NCBI RefSeq assembly: GCF_010731595.1
Contig: NZ_AP022582.1
Coordinates: 4,278,001 to 4,342,000, forward strand
Origin: Mycobacterium seoulense
Lineage (GTDB): Bacteria > Actinomycetota > Actinomycetes > Mycobacteriales > Mycobacteriaceae
Direction: 5' to 3'
Length of the DNA: 64,000 nucleotides
Each line of letters begins with the position of its first letter. Position 1 is the first letter of the stretch. The position numbers and the translations under genes were made by a program. Positions 1-8,926 of this stretch are shown here, in pieces. The notes under the pieces are model-generated. The model did not search any database, had not been told where the DNA came from, and saw only the letters and a program-made list of their open reading frames with translations.

Positions 1-392
1 TCGAGCGTTTGCAGCTGGTTCTCGAGCGCCGCGATCTGTCCCGCCGCAGCCTTCTGCGCCTCGGCCAAGGAGGCCGCGATGTTTTCCAAGTCGACGCCGA
101 TCTTGGGCAACTGCAGGGACTGAATACCGAGCGACTGGGTCACCCGCTGCACTTCGGCGGAGTCGTTGATCGGATGACCGCCATCCCTGCGGTCCCACGC
201 AGCGTTGAATCGGTTGCGAGCTTGCTCGAAGGCGTGCTGCGCCTCAGCGGTGCATCGGCCGGCGCGGTGGAAGACCTCCGCCAGCGAGGAGATCTGCCCG
301 GGGCTCCCGGATTGCAAGCTCTTGTTGATCGCCCACGGGTCACCGCCGGCCTCGCCAATCAGCGCCGCAACGCTTATGTAGCGCAGCTGCAT
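1..392 (-). CDS. Mycobacterial secreted-type protein, N-terminal part (cut by window edge)
   Basis: About 130 residues are visible; the gene runs off the left edge. The product starts MQLRYISVAALIGEAGGDPW and is helix-rich, with GGDPWAIN near residue 16 and a QLPKIGVDLENIAASLAEAQ stretch near residue 94. It is clearly paralogous to the N-terminal 130 residues of the gene at 44268-45791 (most positions match, no gaps). From memory the same N-terminal region occurs in M. tuberculosis Rv0026, which also lies near fhaA; some databases label the family putative alpha/beta hydrolase, but I see no hydrolase motif in this part. The start is the ATG at 392-390, preceded on its strand by GGGTGATGCG, a sequence also kept upstream of the paralogue. 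Function unknown; the helical N-terminus and the company it keeps elsewhere suggest a secreted or secretion-linked protein (inference). Confidence 0.8.
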   Translation of the reverse strand, partial: MQLRYISVAALIGEAGGDPWAINKSLQSGSPGQISSLAEVFHRAGRCTAEAQHAFEQARNRFNAAWDRRDGGHPINDSAEVQRVTQSLGIQSLQLPKIGVDLENIAASLAEAQKAAAGQIAALENQLQTL

Positions 393-458
393 CGCATCAC
401 CCTTAGCTGCGCGGCGTCATACGCCACGACCATTGCCACCCCTCCTGAGCTGGCAATT

Positions 459-486
459 ACGCTACTAATGCGATCGCAGCCGTCAA
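459..486 (-). promoter_or_regulatory. Predicted promoter of the left-edge gene
   Basis: On the minus strand TTGACG (486-481) and TAGCGT (464-459) are separated by 16 bases, with the longer block CCCGCAGTGAATTGAC upstream. The same two hexamers with the same 16-base spacing occur upstream of the paralogue at 45831-45858, while the DNA between them differs, which supports a functional sigma-A-type promoter. The -10 lies about 67 bases before the start codon. Confidence 0.5.
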
Positions 487-654
487 TTCACTGCGGGCTT
501 CAGCCCATGGGGCGATGACCAACACACCGCTCCTACTGGGACGGCGAGGGTGGCCGGGTGTCCTGCCTCCGGCGCAACACGCGGGAATACACAGAGGTCA
601 CGAACTCCTCGAGCCCGTGACCACAGCGCCTGCGGTCCTGCGAACCGCTCAATG

Positions 655-737
655 TGGGCGAAGGGGGACTTGAACCCCCACGTCCCGAAGGACACTGGCA
701 CCTGAAGCCAGCGCGTCTGCCATTCCGCCACTCGCCC
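655..737 (-). tRNA. leuT: tRNA-Leu(CAG)
   Basis: An 83-nt cloverleaf on the minus strand: acceptor GGGCGAG pairs with TTCGCCC, anticodon stem CTGGC/GCCAG encloses TTCAGGT with anticodon CAG, a long class II variable arm GTCC-TTCG-GGAC is present, and the T arm is GGGGG-TTCAAGT-CCCCC. The discriminator is A and no CCA is encoded, so the CCA tail must be added by the enzyme encoded at 45949-47385. A tRNA-Leu sits beside fhaA in M. tuberculosis too. Confidence 0.97.
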
Positions 738-981
738 GGGGAAAAACAACCGATGGACCATACCACTCTAATAGCCGCATTCCCCAACCGACTGGTCGGG
801 CTCGAACGCTGGGCGGCGCTGCGAGACAACGCCTCTGAGCAGGTCCGACGCAGTTCTCAGAGTTTCCACGGTGCCGCAGCGGCGCGCTGTCCCGATACCA
901 TGCTGGAGTGAAAGGTCACCGCGCGAATGGTTTGCCGCCAGCGTGCGGCATGCCGCGTCACGTGCGGGTGAATGCCGGCGC

Positions 982-2616
982 ATGAGTAACCAACGGGGCC
1001 TGGCGGCGCGGATCGAGCGCAGGCTCGAGGCGACCGTCGACAATGCGTTCGCCCGAGTCTTCGGTGGATCAGTCGTTCCGCAGGAGGTGGAGGCTCTCCT
1101 GCGGCGCGAGGCCCGGGACGGTGTCGAGAGGCTGCAGGGAAATCGCCTTTTGGCCCCCAACGAATACATCATTACCCTCGGTAGGCACGACTTCGAGAAG
1201 GTGGGCGCCGACCCTGATCTCACGTCGGACGCTTTCGCCAGGTACTTGACCGACTACATCCGTGAACAGGGGTGGCAAACGTATGGTGAGGTGGTCGTCC
1301 GGTTCGAGCAATCATCGAACCTGCGTACCGGCCAGTACCGCGCCCGTGGTGCTGTCAACCCTGATGTGCAGCCCCGCCCGACGGTCAACCATCCCGTCCG
1401 GCCACAATCAAATAATGCGTTCGGCGCAGAACGAGGAGTAGCACCAATGACTGACGATTCGAGCTACCGCGGGGCTCAGGGGCCGGGGCGGCCCGGCGAT
1501 GAGTATTACGACGACCGTTACCAGCGTCCGCCAGAGGGTGGCGCGGAACCGCAGGGGGGACCTGACCAGCGGGGTGGGTATCCGCCCGAGCAGAGCGGCT
1601 ACCCGCCGCAGCAGGGCTACCCGCCACCCCGGCAGCCCGAGCAGGGCGGCTACCCGGAACAAGGCGGTTACCAGGGCCCGGGCGGCTACCCGGATCAGCG
1701 CGGGTACCAAGGTCCGGGCGGCTACCCCGACCAGCGCGGCTACCAAGGCCCGGGCGGCTACCCCGAGCAGGGCCAAGGCGGCTACCCGCCGCAGTACGAG
1801 CAGCGTCCTCCCGCGCCCGGCGGGTACGGCGGCCAGGGTTACGACCAGGGCTATCGCCCGGGCGGCGGCTACGGCCCCCCGCCCGGGGGCGGTCAGCCCG
1901 GCGGTCAGCAGGGCTACGGCGGTTACGGCGAATACGGCCGCGGACCGGCGCGCCCGGACGAGGGGGGCTATGCCCCACCCGAGCAACGGCCGGCCTATCC
2001 CGAGCAGGGCGCCGGCTACGAGCAAGGCGCCTACCCCGAGCAGGGCGCCGGCTACGAACAGGGCGCCGGCTACGAACAGGGATACCAGCAGGGCGGTGGC
2101 TACGGTCGGCAGGACTACGGCCCCGGCGACTACACGCAATACGCTGAAAACGTCCCGGCCGGGGGATACCCCGGACCGGCCGGTGGATACGCCGAGCCCG
2201 CGCACCGCGATTACGACTACGGCCAGCAGCCCGAGTACGCCCAGCCGAGCGAGTACGGCCAGCCCGCTGACTACGGCCAGCCGGCCGGCGGCTACGGCGC
2301 GTACGGCGGTGGCGGCTACGGTGCGGCCGGAACGGCGGTCACCCTGCAGCTCGACGACGGCAGCGGCCGCACCTATCAGCTGCGTGAGGGCTCCAACATT
2401 GTGGGCCGCGGGCAAGACGCCCAATTCCGGTTGCCCGACACCGGGGTGTCACGGCGTCACCTCGAGATCCGCTGGGACGGGCACGTGGCCCTCCTTTCCG
2501 ACCTGAACTCGACCAACGGCACCACCGTGAACAACGCGCCCGTCCAGGAGTGGCAGCTAGCGGACGGTGACGTGATTCGTCTGGGCCACTCGGAGATCAT
2601 CGTCCGGATCCACTGA
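982..2616 (+). CDS. fhaA: FhaA, FHA-domain partner of PknB and the MurJ pseudokinase
   Basis: A 544-residue protein in three parts. Residues 1-125 form the conserved N-terminal domain found in FhaA (starts MSNQRGLAARIERRLEATVD). Residues about 155-450 are a flexible region made of Gly, Tyr, Pro and Gln repeats. Residues about 460-544 are a forkhead-associated domain with the phosphothreonine-binding signature GSNIVGRG, SRRHLEI and LNSTNGTTVN. In M. tuberculosis FhaA (Rv0020c) binds the phosphorylated MviN/MurJ pseudokinase and helps control peptidoglycan synthesis at poles and septum; the partner is encoded at 36766-40386. The ATG at 982 is chosen because homology starts there. Longer in-frame extension upstream is not conserved. 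It heads the fha-pstP-rodA-pbpA-pknA-pknB cluster but is 125 bp from fhaB, so it may have its own promoter. The 244 bp upstream (738-981) shows nothing I can name. Confidence 0.96.
   Translation: MSNQRGLAARIERRLEATVDNAFARVFGGSVVPQEVEALLRREARDGVERLQGNRLLAPNEYIITLGRHDFEKVGADPDLTSDAFARYLTDYIREQGWQTYGEVVVRFEQSSNLRTGQYRARGAVNPDVQPRPTVNHPVRPQSNNAFGAERGVAPMTDDSSYRGAQGPGRPGDEYYDDRYQRPPEGGAEPQGGPDQRGGYPPEQSGYPPQQGYPPPRQPEQGGYPEQGGYQGPGGYPDQRGYQGPGGYPDQRGYQGPGGYPEQGQGGYPPQYEQRPPAPGGYGGQGYDQGYRPGGGYGPPPGGGQPGGQQGYGGYGEYGRGPARPDEGGYAPPEQRPAYPEQGAGYEQGAYPEQGAGYEQGAGYEQGYQQGGGYGRQDYGPGDYTQYAENVPAGGYPGPAGGYAEPAHRDYDYGQQPEYAQPSEYGQPADYGQPAGGYGAYGGGGYGAAGTAVTLQLDDGSGRTYQLREGSNIVGRGQDAQFRLPDTGVSRRHLEIRWDGHVALLSDLNSTNGTTVNNAPVQEWQLADGDVIRLGHSEIIVRIH
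1669..1776 (+). repeat. In-frame 36-bp tandem repeat in fhaA
   Basis: Three consecutive 36-bp units (1669, 1705, 1741) encode YQGPGGYPDQRG-type dodecapeptides at FhaA residues 230-265. Shorter GGYPEQ, GYEQGA and EYGQPADYGQP motifs continue on both sides. It is a low-complexity linker that probably varies in length between strains. Confidence 0.85.
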
Positions 2617-2741
2617 ACCCGCTCGGCTCAACGCTGCCGTGCTTCGCCCCGTGTCGACCGGCGTCCAAGTATCGTGACGTTGCCGATGTGCTCGGGGTCA
2701 CGGGCGCAAGGGGGATGCCGCCAGGACGGAAAGGACGCCAG

Positions 2742-3209
2742 ATGCAGGGACTCGTTCTGCAGCTGACGCGTGCCGGATTTTTAATGTTGTTATGGGTATT
2801 CATCTGGTCCGTCTTGCGGATCTTGCGGACCGATATCTATGCGCCCACGGGCGCCGTCATGGTGCGCCGCGGGTTGGCATTACGCAGCACCCTGCTGCCG
2901 TCGCGGCAGCGCCGCCACGCCGCCCGCTATCTGGTGGTGACCGAGGGGGCATTGGCCGGCGCCCGCATCACACTCAGCGGGCAGCCGGTGTTGATCGGGC
3001 GTGCTGACGACTCCACCCTGGTCCTCACCGACGACTACGCCTCCACGCGGCACGCCCGGCTGTCTCAGCGCGGTTCGGAATGGTACGTCGAGGATCTAGG
3101 ATCGACCAACGGCACTTACCTTGACAGGGCGAAGGTGACGACTGCGGTACGAGTTCCGATAGGTACGCCGATTCGGATCGGCAAAACGGCGATCGAGTTG
3201 CGCCCGTGA
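2742..3209 (+). CDS. fhaB: FhaB/FipA, membrane-anchored FHA protein
   Basis: A 155-residue protein, the same length as M. tuberculosis Rv0019c. Residues about 9-28 (AGFLMLLWVFIWSVLRIL) form one membrane segment; residues about 78-155 form an FHA domain with LIGRADDS, STRHARLS and DLGSTNGTYLD. Known in M. tuberculosis as FipA, which links FtsZ and FtsQ during oxidative stress and is a PknA substrate. The start is ATG 2742, which gives the exact family N-terminus MQGLVLQLTRAGF. The stop overlaps the GTG start of pstP by four bases (GTGA at 3206-3209), so the two are translationally coupled. Confidence 0.95.
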   Translation: MQGLVLQLTRAGFLMLLWVFIWSVLRILRTDIYAPTGAVMVRRGLALRSTLLPSRQRRHAARYLVVTEGALAGARITLSGQPVLIGRADDSTLVLTDDYASTRHARLSQRGSEWYVEDLGSTNGTYLDRAKVTTAVRVPIGTPIRIGKTAIELRP

Positions 3210-4720
3210 CGCTGGTCCTGCGATATGCCGCCCGCAGCGATCGCGGCCTGGTACGCGCCAACAACGAAGACTCCGTGTACGCCGGTGCGCGGCTGCTCGC
3301 CCTGGCCGACGGCATGGGGGGCCACGCCGCCGGCGAAGTCGCCTCCCAGCTGGTGATCGCCGCGCTGGCCCATCTCGACGACGACGAGCCCGGCGGGGAC
3401 CTGCTGGCCAAGCTCGACGCCGCGGTGCGCTCGGGCAACGCGGCGATCGCGGCGCAGGTCGAGGCGGAGCCGGAGCTCGAGGGAATGGGCACCACACTCA
3501 CCGCCATCCTGTTCGCGGGTGACCGGATCGGTCTGGTGCACATCGGCGACTCGCGCGGCTACCTGCTGCGCGACGGTGAACTGACCCAGATCACCAAGGA
3601 CGACACGTTCGTCCAGACCCTGGTCGACGAGGGCCGCATCACCCGCGAAGAGGCACACAGCCACCCGCAGCGGTCGCTGATCATGCGCGCGCTGACCGGT
3701 CACGAGGTCGAACCCACCCTGACGATGCGCGAGGCGCGCGCCGGCGACCGCTACCTGCTCTGCTCCGATGGGCTCAGCGACCCGGTGAGCGACGAAACCA
3801 TCCTCGAGGCGCTGCAGATCCCGGACGTGGCCGAAGCCGCCTACCGCCTCATCGAGTTGGCGCTTCGCGGCGGCGGCCCGGACAACGTGACCGTGGTGGT
3901 TGCCGACGTCGTCGACTACGACTACGGCCAGACCCAGCCGATTCTGGCCGGCGCGGTTTCCGGTGACGAAGACCAGATGACCTTGCCGAACACCTCCGCG
4001 GGCCGCGCCTCGGCGATCAGGCCGCGCGACGAGGCCGCCAAACGTGTTGCGCCACAACCGGAAACACCTATCCGGCCGCGTTGGCCCCGGCGGCGGATGT
4101 TCTTCGTCGCGACACTGGCGGTGTTGTTCGTTCTCTCGGGCCTCGCCATCGCGTGGTGGGTCATCCAGCGCAACTATTACGTCGCCGAATACGACGGCCA
4201 GGTGTCGATCGTCCGCGGAATTCAGGGCTCCCTGTTGGGCGTGCCCCTGCAGGAGCCGTACTTGGTCGGCTGCCTGAGTCCGCACAACGAACTGTCGCTG
4301 ATCAGTTATGGCCAATCCGGTCACTCGAATTGCCAGCTGATGACGTTGCGGGACCTACGCCGTCCCGGGCAGGTGCAGGTGCAGACCGGACTGCCGGGAG
4401 GCAGCCTGGACCAGGCGGAGTCGCAGCTACGGCAATTGCTGGCCGAGTACCTGCTGCCGACCTGTCCGTCGCCGCGCGCCACGTCGCCGCCCGGGTCGCC
4501 TGCCCCCGGGAGCGGCACCCCCGAACCAAGTGTCGCGGCATCGCCGACAACAACCGCTCCATCGACCACGGCTTCTTCCGTCCCCGGCGCCCCAGCCCCC
4601 ACCAGTGCCACAGGCGGCCCGACCCCTTCGCCGTCGGGCCCCACGACCCCTTCCCAGACGGTCACCGCGCTTCCAGCGCCTCCACTTCAACCGGGCATTG
4701 ACTGCCGGACGGTGGCATGA
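3206..4720 (+). CDS. pstP: PstP, PP2C-family Ser/Thr protein phosphatase
   Basis: A 504-residue membrane phosphatase that removes phosphate from PknA, PknB and their targets. Residues 1-240 are the PP2C catalytic domain with RSDRGLVRANNED, the metal-site motif LADGMGGHAAGE, LVHIGDSRGYLLRDG and GGPDNVTVVVADV. A basic linker leads to one membrane helix near residues 297-318, followed by an external domain rich in Pro, Ser and Thr after about residue 420. Acidic metal ligands are intact. The GTG start overlaps the fhaB stop, and its TGA overlaps the rodA start (4717-4720). The C-terminal Pro/Thr tail is the least conserved part compared with M. tuberculosis Rv0018c (514 aa). Confidence 0.96.
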   Translation: MTLVLRYAARSDRGLVRANNEDSVYAGARLLALADGMGGHAAGEVASQLVIAALAHLDDDEPGGDLLAKLDAAVRSGNAAIAAQVEAEPELEGMGTTLTAILFAGDRIGLVHIGDSRGYLLRDGELTQITKDDTFVQTLVDEGRITREEAHSHPQRSLIMRALTGHEVEPTLTMREARAGDRYLLCSDGLSDPVSDETILEALQIPDVAEAAYRLIELALRGGGPDNVTVVVADVVDYDYGQTQPILAGAVSGDEDQMTLPNTSAGRASAIRPRDEAAKRVAPQPETPIRPRWPRRRMFFVATLAVLFVLSGLAIAWWVIQRNYYVAEYDGQVSIVRGIQGSLLGVPLQEPYLVGCLSPHNELSLISYGQSGHSNCQLMTLRDLRRPGQVQVQTGLPGGSLDQAESQLRQLLAEYLLPTCPSPRATSPPGSPAPGSGTPEPSVAASPTTTAPSTTASSVPGAPAPTSATGGPTPSPSGPTTPSQTVTALPAPPLQPGIDCRTVA

Positions 4721-6126
4721 CGACACAACTGCAGCCGCCCGTCGCGGTCACGCCTCCGCTGCCCACACGTCGCAACGCCGAGCTGCTGCTGCTGTGTTTC
4801 GCCGCAGCGATCACCGTCGCCGCGTTGCTCATCGTCGAGGCCAACCAGGATCGCGAAGTGCGCTGGAACGTCATCAGTTACGGACTGGTCTTCCTGCTCG
4901 TATTCGGGTCCGCGCACATGGCCATCAGGCGTTTCGCCCCCTATACGGATCCGCTGCTGTTGCCAATTGTGGCCCTGCTCAACGGCCTTGGCCTGGTGAT
5001 GATCCATCGGCTCGACCTGGTCAACAACCAGATGAGCGGCCGTCATCACCCCAGCGCTACCCAGCAGATGATGTGGACCGTGGTCGGGGTCGTCACGTTC
5101 GCGCTCGTGGTCACGTTTCTCAAAGACCATCGCCAGCTGGCGCGGTACGGCTACATCTGCGGAATCACGGGGCTGGTGTTGCTGGTGATTCCCGCCCTGC
5201 TACCGGCATCGCTGTCCGAACAGAACGGCGCGAAGATCTGGATTCGGTTCCCCGGCTTCTCAATTCAGCCCGCCGAATTCTCCAAGATCTTGTTGCTGAT
5301 CTTCTTTTCCGCCGTGCTGATCGCCAAGCGGGGGCTGTTCAACAGCGTCGGAAAGCATTTCATGGGCCTGACCCTGCCGCGCCCGCGCGACCTCGCGCCG
5401 CTGCTGGCGGCCTGGGTGATCTCGGTGGGTGTGATGGCCTTCGAGAAGGACCTCGGCACCTCGCTGCTGCTCTACGCGTCGTTCCTGGTGGTGGTTTACC
5501 TTGCGACACAACGGTTCAGCTGGGTGGTGATCGGCCTGGTGCTGTTCGCGGTGGGCAGCGTCATCGCCTATTTCATCTTCGCCCACGTCCGCGTCCGCGT
5601 GCAGATGTGGTGGGATCCGTTTTCCGACCCGGACGGCAGCGGCTACCAGATCGTGCAGTCCCTGTTCAGTTTCGCCACGGGCGGCATCTTCGGCACCGGG
5701 CTCGGCAATGGTCAGCCCGATACCGTGCCGGCCGCGTCGACCGACTTCATCATCGCGGCCTTCGGTGAAGAGCTCGGGCTTGTCGGCCTGGCCAGCATTT
5801 TGATGCTCTACACCATCGTCATCGTCCGCGGCATGCGCACCGCGATCGCGACGCGGGACAGCTTCGGCAAGCTACTGGCGGCGGGCCTCGCCTCCACCCT
5901 GGCGATTCAGCTGTTCATCGTCGTCGGCGGCGTCACGCAACTCATCCCGCTGACCGGACTCACCACGCCGTGGATGTCCTATGGCGGCTCGTCATTGCTG
6001 GCGAACTACATCTTGCTGGGCATCCTCGCTCGCATCTCCAACAGCGCCCGGCACCCCGTGCGCGGACGCGACCGCAAGGACTCTCCGATCGCGGCGGCCA
6101 AGACCGAGGTAATCGAGAAGGTATGA
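4717..6126 (+). CDS. rodA: RodA, SEDS peptidoglycan glycosyltransferase
   Basis: A 469-residue polytopic membrane protein of the SEDS (FtsW/RodA) family, which polymerises lipid II into glycan strands. Ten or so hydrophobic helices are visible. Family marks include ILLLIFFSAVLIAKRG, the FEKDLGTSLLLYASF segment containing the conserved Glu-Lys-Asp-Leu-Gly, the VRVQMWWDPF loop, and GLTTPWMSYGGSSLLANY near the C-terminus. It is encoded directly before its transpeptidase partner PbpA, with an ATGA overlap at 6123-6126, and after pstP with another four-base overlap. Length equals the M. tuberculosis protein as I recall it. Confidence 0.96.
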   Translation: MTTQLQPPVAVTPPLPTRRNAELLLLCFAAAITVAALLIVEANQDREVRWNVISYGLVFLLVFGSAHMAIRRFAPYTDPLLLPIVALLNGLGLVMIHRLDLVNNQMSGRHHPSATQQMMWTVVGVVTFALVVTFLKDHRQLARYGYICGITGLVLLVIPALLPASLSEQNGAKIWIRFPGFSIQPAEFSKILLLIFFSAVLIAKRGLFNSVGKHFMGLTLPRPRDLAPLLAAWVISVGVMAFEKDLGTSLLLYASFLVVVYLATQRFSWVVIGLVLFAVGSVIAYFIFAHVRVRVQMWWDPFSDPDGSGYQIVQSLFSFATGGIFGTGLGNGQPDTVPAASTDFIIAAFGEELGLVGLASILMLYTIVIVRGMRTAIATRDSFGKLLAAGLASTLAIQLFIVVGGVTQLIPLTGLTTPWMSYGGSSLLANYILLGILARISNSARHPVRGRDRKDSPIAAAKTEVIEKV

Positions 6127-7601
6127 ACACCTCTCTGCGCCGCATCTCGGTCACCGTCATGGCGTTGATCGTGCTGCTGCTGCTCAACGCCACGATGACG
6201 CAGGTGTTCGCCGCCGACTCGCTGCGGGCCGACCCGCGCAATCAGCGTGTCCTGCTGGACGAGTACTCGCGGCAACGCGGCCAGATCGTCGCGGGCGGCC
6301 AGCTGCTGGCGTACTCGGTGGCCACCGACAGCCGCTTCCGCTTCCTGCGGGTCTATCCCAACCCCGCGGTGTACGCGCCGCTCACCGGTTTCTACTCGCT
6401 GCGCTACTCCAGCACGGGCCTGGAGCGTGCCGAGGACCCGCTGCTGAACGGCTCCGACGAGCGGCTGTTCGGGCGGCGGCTGGCCGATTTCTTCACCGGC
6501 CGCGACCCGCGCGGCGGCAACGTGGACACCACGATCCGGCCGCGGGTCCAGCAGGCCGGGTGGGACGCGATGCAGCAGGGCTGCGGCGGACGGCCGTGCA
6601 AGGGCGCCGTCGTCGCCCTCGAGCCATCCACCGGCAAGATCTTGGCGATGGTGTCGTCGCCGTCCTATGACCCCAATCTGCTCGCGTCGCACGATCCCGA
6701 GGTGCAGGCGCAAGCATGGCAGCGGCTTCGCGACGACCCCGACAATCCGATGACCAACCGCGCCATCTCGGAGACGTACCCACCCGGTTCCACGTTCAAG
6801 GTGATCACCACCGCGGCGGCGCTCGAGGCCGGCGCGACCGACGCCGAGCAGCTGACCGCGGCCGCCTCCATCCAGCTGCCCGACAGCACCGCGACACTGG
6901 AGAACTACGGCGGCCAGCCCTGTGGCAGCGAGCTCACGGTGTCGCTCAAGCAGGCGTTCGCCCTGTCGTGCAATACCGCGTTCGTTCAGCTCGGCATCCA
7001 CACCGGGGCCGATGCGCTGCGCAGCATGGCGCACTCGTTCGGCCTGGACACCACCCCGAGCGTCATTCCGCTGCAGGTGGCCGAATCCACCCTTGGGATC
7101 ATCCCGGACGCCGCCGCGCTGGGCATGTCCAGCATCGGCCAGAAGGACGTGGGGCTGACCCCGCTGGAGAACGCTCAGGTCGCCGCGACCATCGCGAACG
7201 ACGGCGTCACGATGCAGCCCTACCTGATCGACAGCCTCAAAGGCCCCGACCTGGCGACCATCAGCACCACCGTTCCTTATCAGCAGCGCCGCGCGGTGTC
7301 GACCCAGGTCGCCGCTAAGCTAACAGAGCTGATGGTCGGCGCCGAGAAGGTCGCGCAGCAGAAAGGGGCCATTCCCGGCGTGCAGATCGCATCAAAGACT
7401 GGTACCGCAGAGCACGGCACCGATCCGCGAAATACGCCGCCGCACGCGTGGTACATCGCCTTCGCGCCCGCGCAGACGCCCAAAGTCGCCGTGGCAGTGT
7501 TGGTGGAGAATGGCGGCGACCGCCTGTCCGCGACGGGAGGTGCACTCGCCGCGCCGATCGGACGGGCTGTCATCCAAGCCGCGCTACAGGGAGGACCATG
7601 A
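6123..7601 (+). CDS. pbpA: PbpA, class B penicillin-binding protein
   Basis: A 492-residue transpeptidase that cross-links peptidoglycan, working with RodA. Residues about 8-30 are an N-terminal membrane anchor ([18 protein letters not shown]). The penicillin-binding domain has all three active-site motifs: STFK with the nucleophile Ser near residue 223, SCNTAF (SxN), and SKTGTAEHG (KTG). The ATG at 6123 overlaps the rodA stop and its own TGA overlaps the pknA start, so it is inside a tightly coupled operon. In M. tuberculosis PbpA is phosphorylated by PknB. Confidence 0.96.
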   Translation: MNTSLRRISVTVMALIVLLLLNATMTQVFAADSLRADPRNQRVLLDEYSRQRGQIVAGGQLLAYSVATDSRFRFLRVYPNPAVYAPLTGFYSLRYSSTGLERAEDPLLNGSDERLFGRRLADFFTGRDPRGGNVDTTIRPRVQQAGWDAMQQGCGGRPCKGAVVALEPSTGKILAMVSSPSYDPNLLASHDPEVQAQAWQRLRDDPDNPMTNRAISETYPPGSTFKVITTAAALEAGATDAEQLTAAASIQLPDSTATLENYGGQPCGSELTVSLKQAFALSCNTAFVQLGIHTGADALRSMAHSFGLDTTPSVIPLQVAESTLGIIPDAAALGMSSIGQKDVGLTPLENAQVAATIANDGVTMQPYLIDSLKGPDLATISTTVPYQQRRAVSTQVAAKLTELMVGAEKVAQQKGAIPGVQIASKTGTAEHGTDPRNTPPHAWYIAFAPAQTPKVAVAVLVENGGDRLSATGGALAAPIGRAVIQAALQGGP

Positions 7602-8926
7602 GCCCGCGAGTTGGTGTGACGCTGTCGGGCCGCTACCGCCTGCAGCGCCTGATCGCCACCGGCGGCATGGGCCAGGTCTGGGAGGCCGTGGACAGCCGGC
7701 TCGGGCGCCGTGTCGCGGTCAAGGTGCTCAAGCAGGAGTTCTCCCAGGATCCGGAGTTCATCGAGCGGTTCCGCGCCGAGGCCCGCACCACCGCCATGCT
7801 CAACCACCCCGGCATCGCCCAGGTCCATGACTACGGCGAAAGTCAGCTCGACGGCGAAGGCCGCACGGCCTACCTGGTGATGGAACTGGTCAACGGCGAG
7901 CCGCTGAACTCGGTGCTCAAGCGCACGGGCCGGCTGTCGCTGCGGCACGCGCTGGACATGCTCGAGCAGACAGGGCGGGCGCTGCAGGTCGCGCACGCCG
8001 CCGGCTTGGTGCACCGCGACGTCAAACCGGGCAACATCCTGATCACCCCGACGGGCCAGGTGAAGATCACCGACTTCGGGATCGCCAAGGCCGTCGACGC
8101 CGCACCCGTCACCCAGACCGGGATGGTGATGGGTACGGCCCAGTACATCGCCCCCGAACAGGCGCTGGGGCACGACGCGACCCCCGCCAGCGACGTGTAC
8201 TCGCTGGGCGTCGTCGGCTACGAGGTGGTGTCGGGCAAGCGGCCGTTCACCGGTGACGGCGCCCTGACGGTGGCGATGAAACACATCAAAGAGCCGCCCC
8301 CGCCGCTGCCCGCCGAGCTGCCGCCCAACGTGCGCGAGCTCATCGAGATCACGCTCGTCAAGAATCCCGCGATGCGCTACCGCAGTGGCGGTCCTTTCGC
8401 CGATGCCGTCGCGGCGGTGCGCGCCGGCCGCCGCCCGCCGCGGCCCAGCCAGTCACCACCGCCCGGACGGGCGTCGCCGGCGGCCATTCCGTCGAGCCCC
8501 ACCACCAGGGCGGCGGCCGTCACCAGCAGCCGCCCTGCGGCGCCGCGCCGAACCCGGCCGTCCACCGGCGGTCATCGCCCACCCCCGGCGCGGCGCACCT
8601 TCTCGTCTGGTCAGCGGGCGTTGTTGTGGGCCGCCGGGGTGCTCGGAGCGCTGGCGATCATCATCGCGGTGCTCATCGTCATCAATTCCCGCGCGGACAC
8701 CCAGCAGCAGCCGCCGCCCCCGACGGTCACCGACACGGGGGGTCCACCGGCGCCGCCGGCGAGCAAGACCCCGAGCGGTTCCGCGCCGGGCCCCGCGCTG
8801 CGGCTCAATTGGACGGATCGACCGACGATAGGGAATTCTGGACTGCAACGAGGGCCGACCCCGCATGGATGGCGTTCACCACCGACGCCCAGCGTGTCAC
8901 CGGCCCGACACGAGATACCACGATGA
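7598..8926 (+). CDS. pknA: PknA, receptor-type Ser/Thr protein kinase
   Basis: A 442-residue kinase, slightly longer than M. tuberculosis PknA (431). Residues about 13-275 are the Hanks-type kinase domain: glycine loop [10 protein letters not shown], catalytic lysine in [15 protein letters not shown] catalytic loop, DFGIAK, and an activation loop [17 protein letters not shown] with phosphorylatable threonines. A Pro/Arg-rich linker precedes one membrane helix ([20 protein letters not shown], about residues 345-365). The external C-terminus is short and lacks PASTA repeats. It controls cell shape and division through targets such as Wag31 and FipA. Overlaps of four bases with pbpA and pknB show translational coupling. 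Confidence 0.96.
   Translation: MSPRVGVTLSGRYRLQRLIATGGMGQVWEAVDSRLGRRVAVKVLKQEFSQDPEFIERFRAEARTTAMLNHPGIAQVHDYGESQLDGEGRTAYLVMELVNGEPLNSVLKRTGRLSLRHALDMLEQTGRALQVAHAAGLVHRDVKPGNILITPTGQVKITDFGIAKAVDAAPVTQTGMVMGTAQYIAPEQALGHDATPASDVYSLGVVGYEVVSGKRPFTGDGALTVAMKHIKEPPPPLPAELPPNVRELIEITLVKNPAMRYRSGGPFADAVAAVRAGRRPPRPSQSPPPGRASPAAIPSSPTTRAAAVTSSRPAAPRRTRPSTGGHRPPPARRTFSSGQRALLWAAGVLGALAIIIAVLIVINSRADTQQQPPPPTVTDTGGPPAPPASKTPSGSAPGPALRLNWTDRPTIGNSGLQRGPTPHGWRSPPTPSVSPARHEIPR

Noticed and set aside
1555..2340. Repetitive block considered as a CRISPR-like or DNA repeat array
   Set aside because: The repeats are in frame, degenerate and encode Gly/Tyr/Pro/Gln peptides of FhaA; no spacers.
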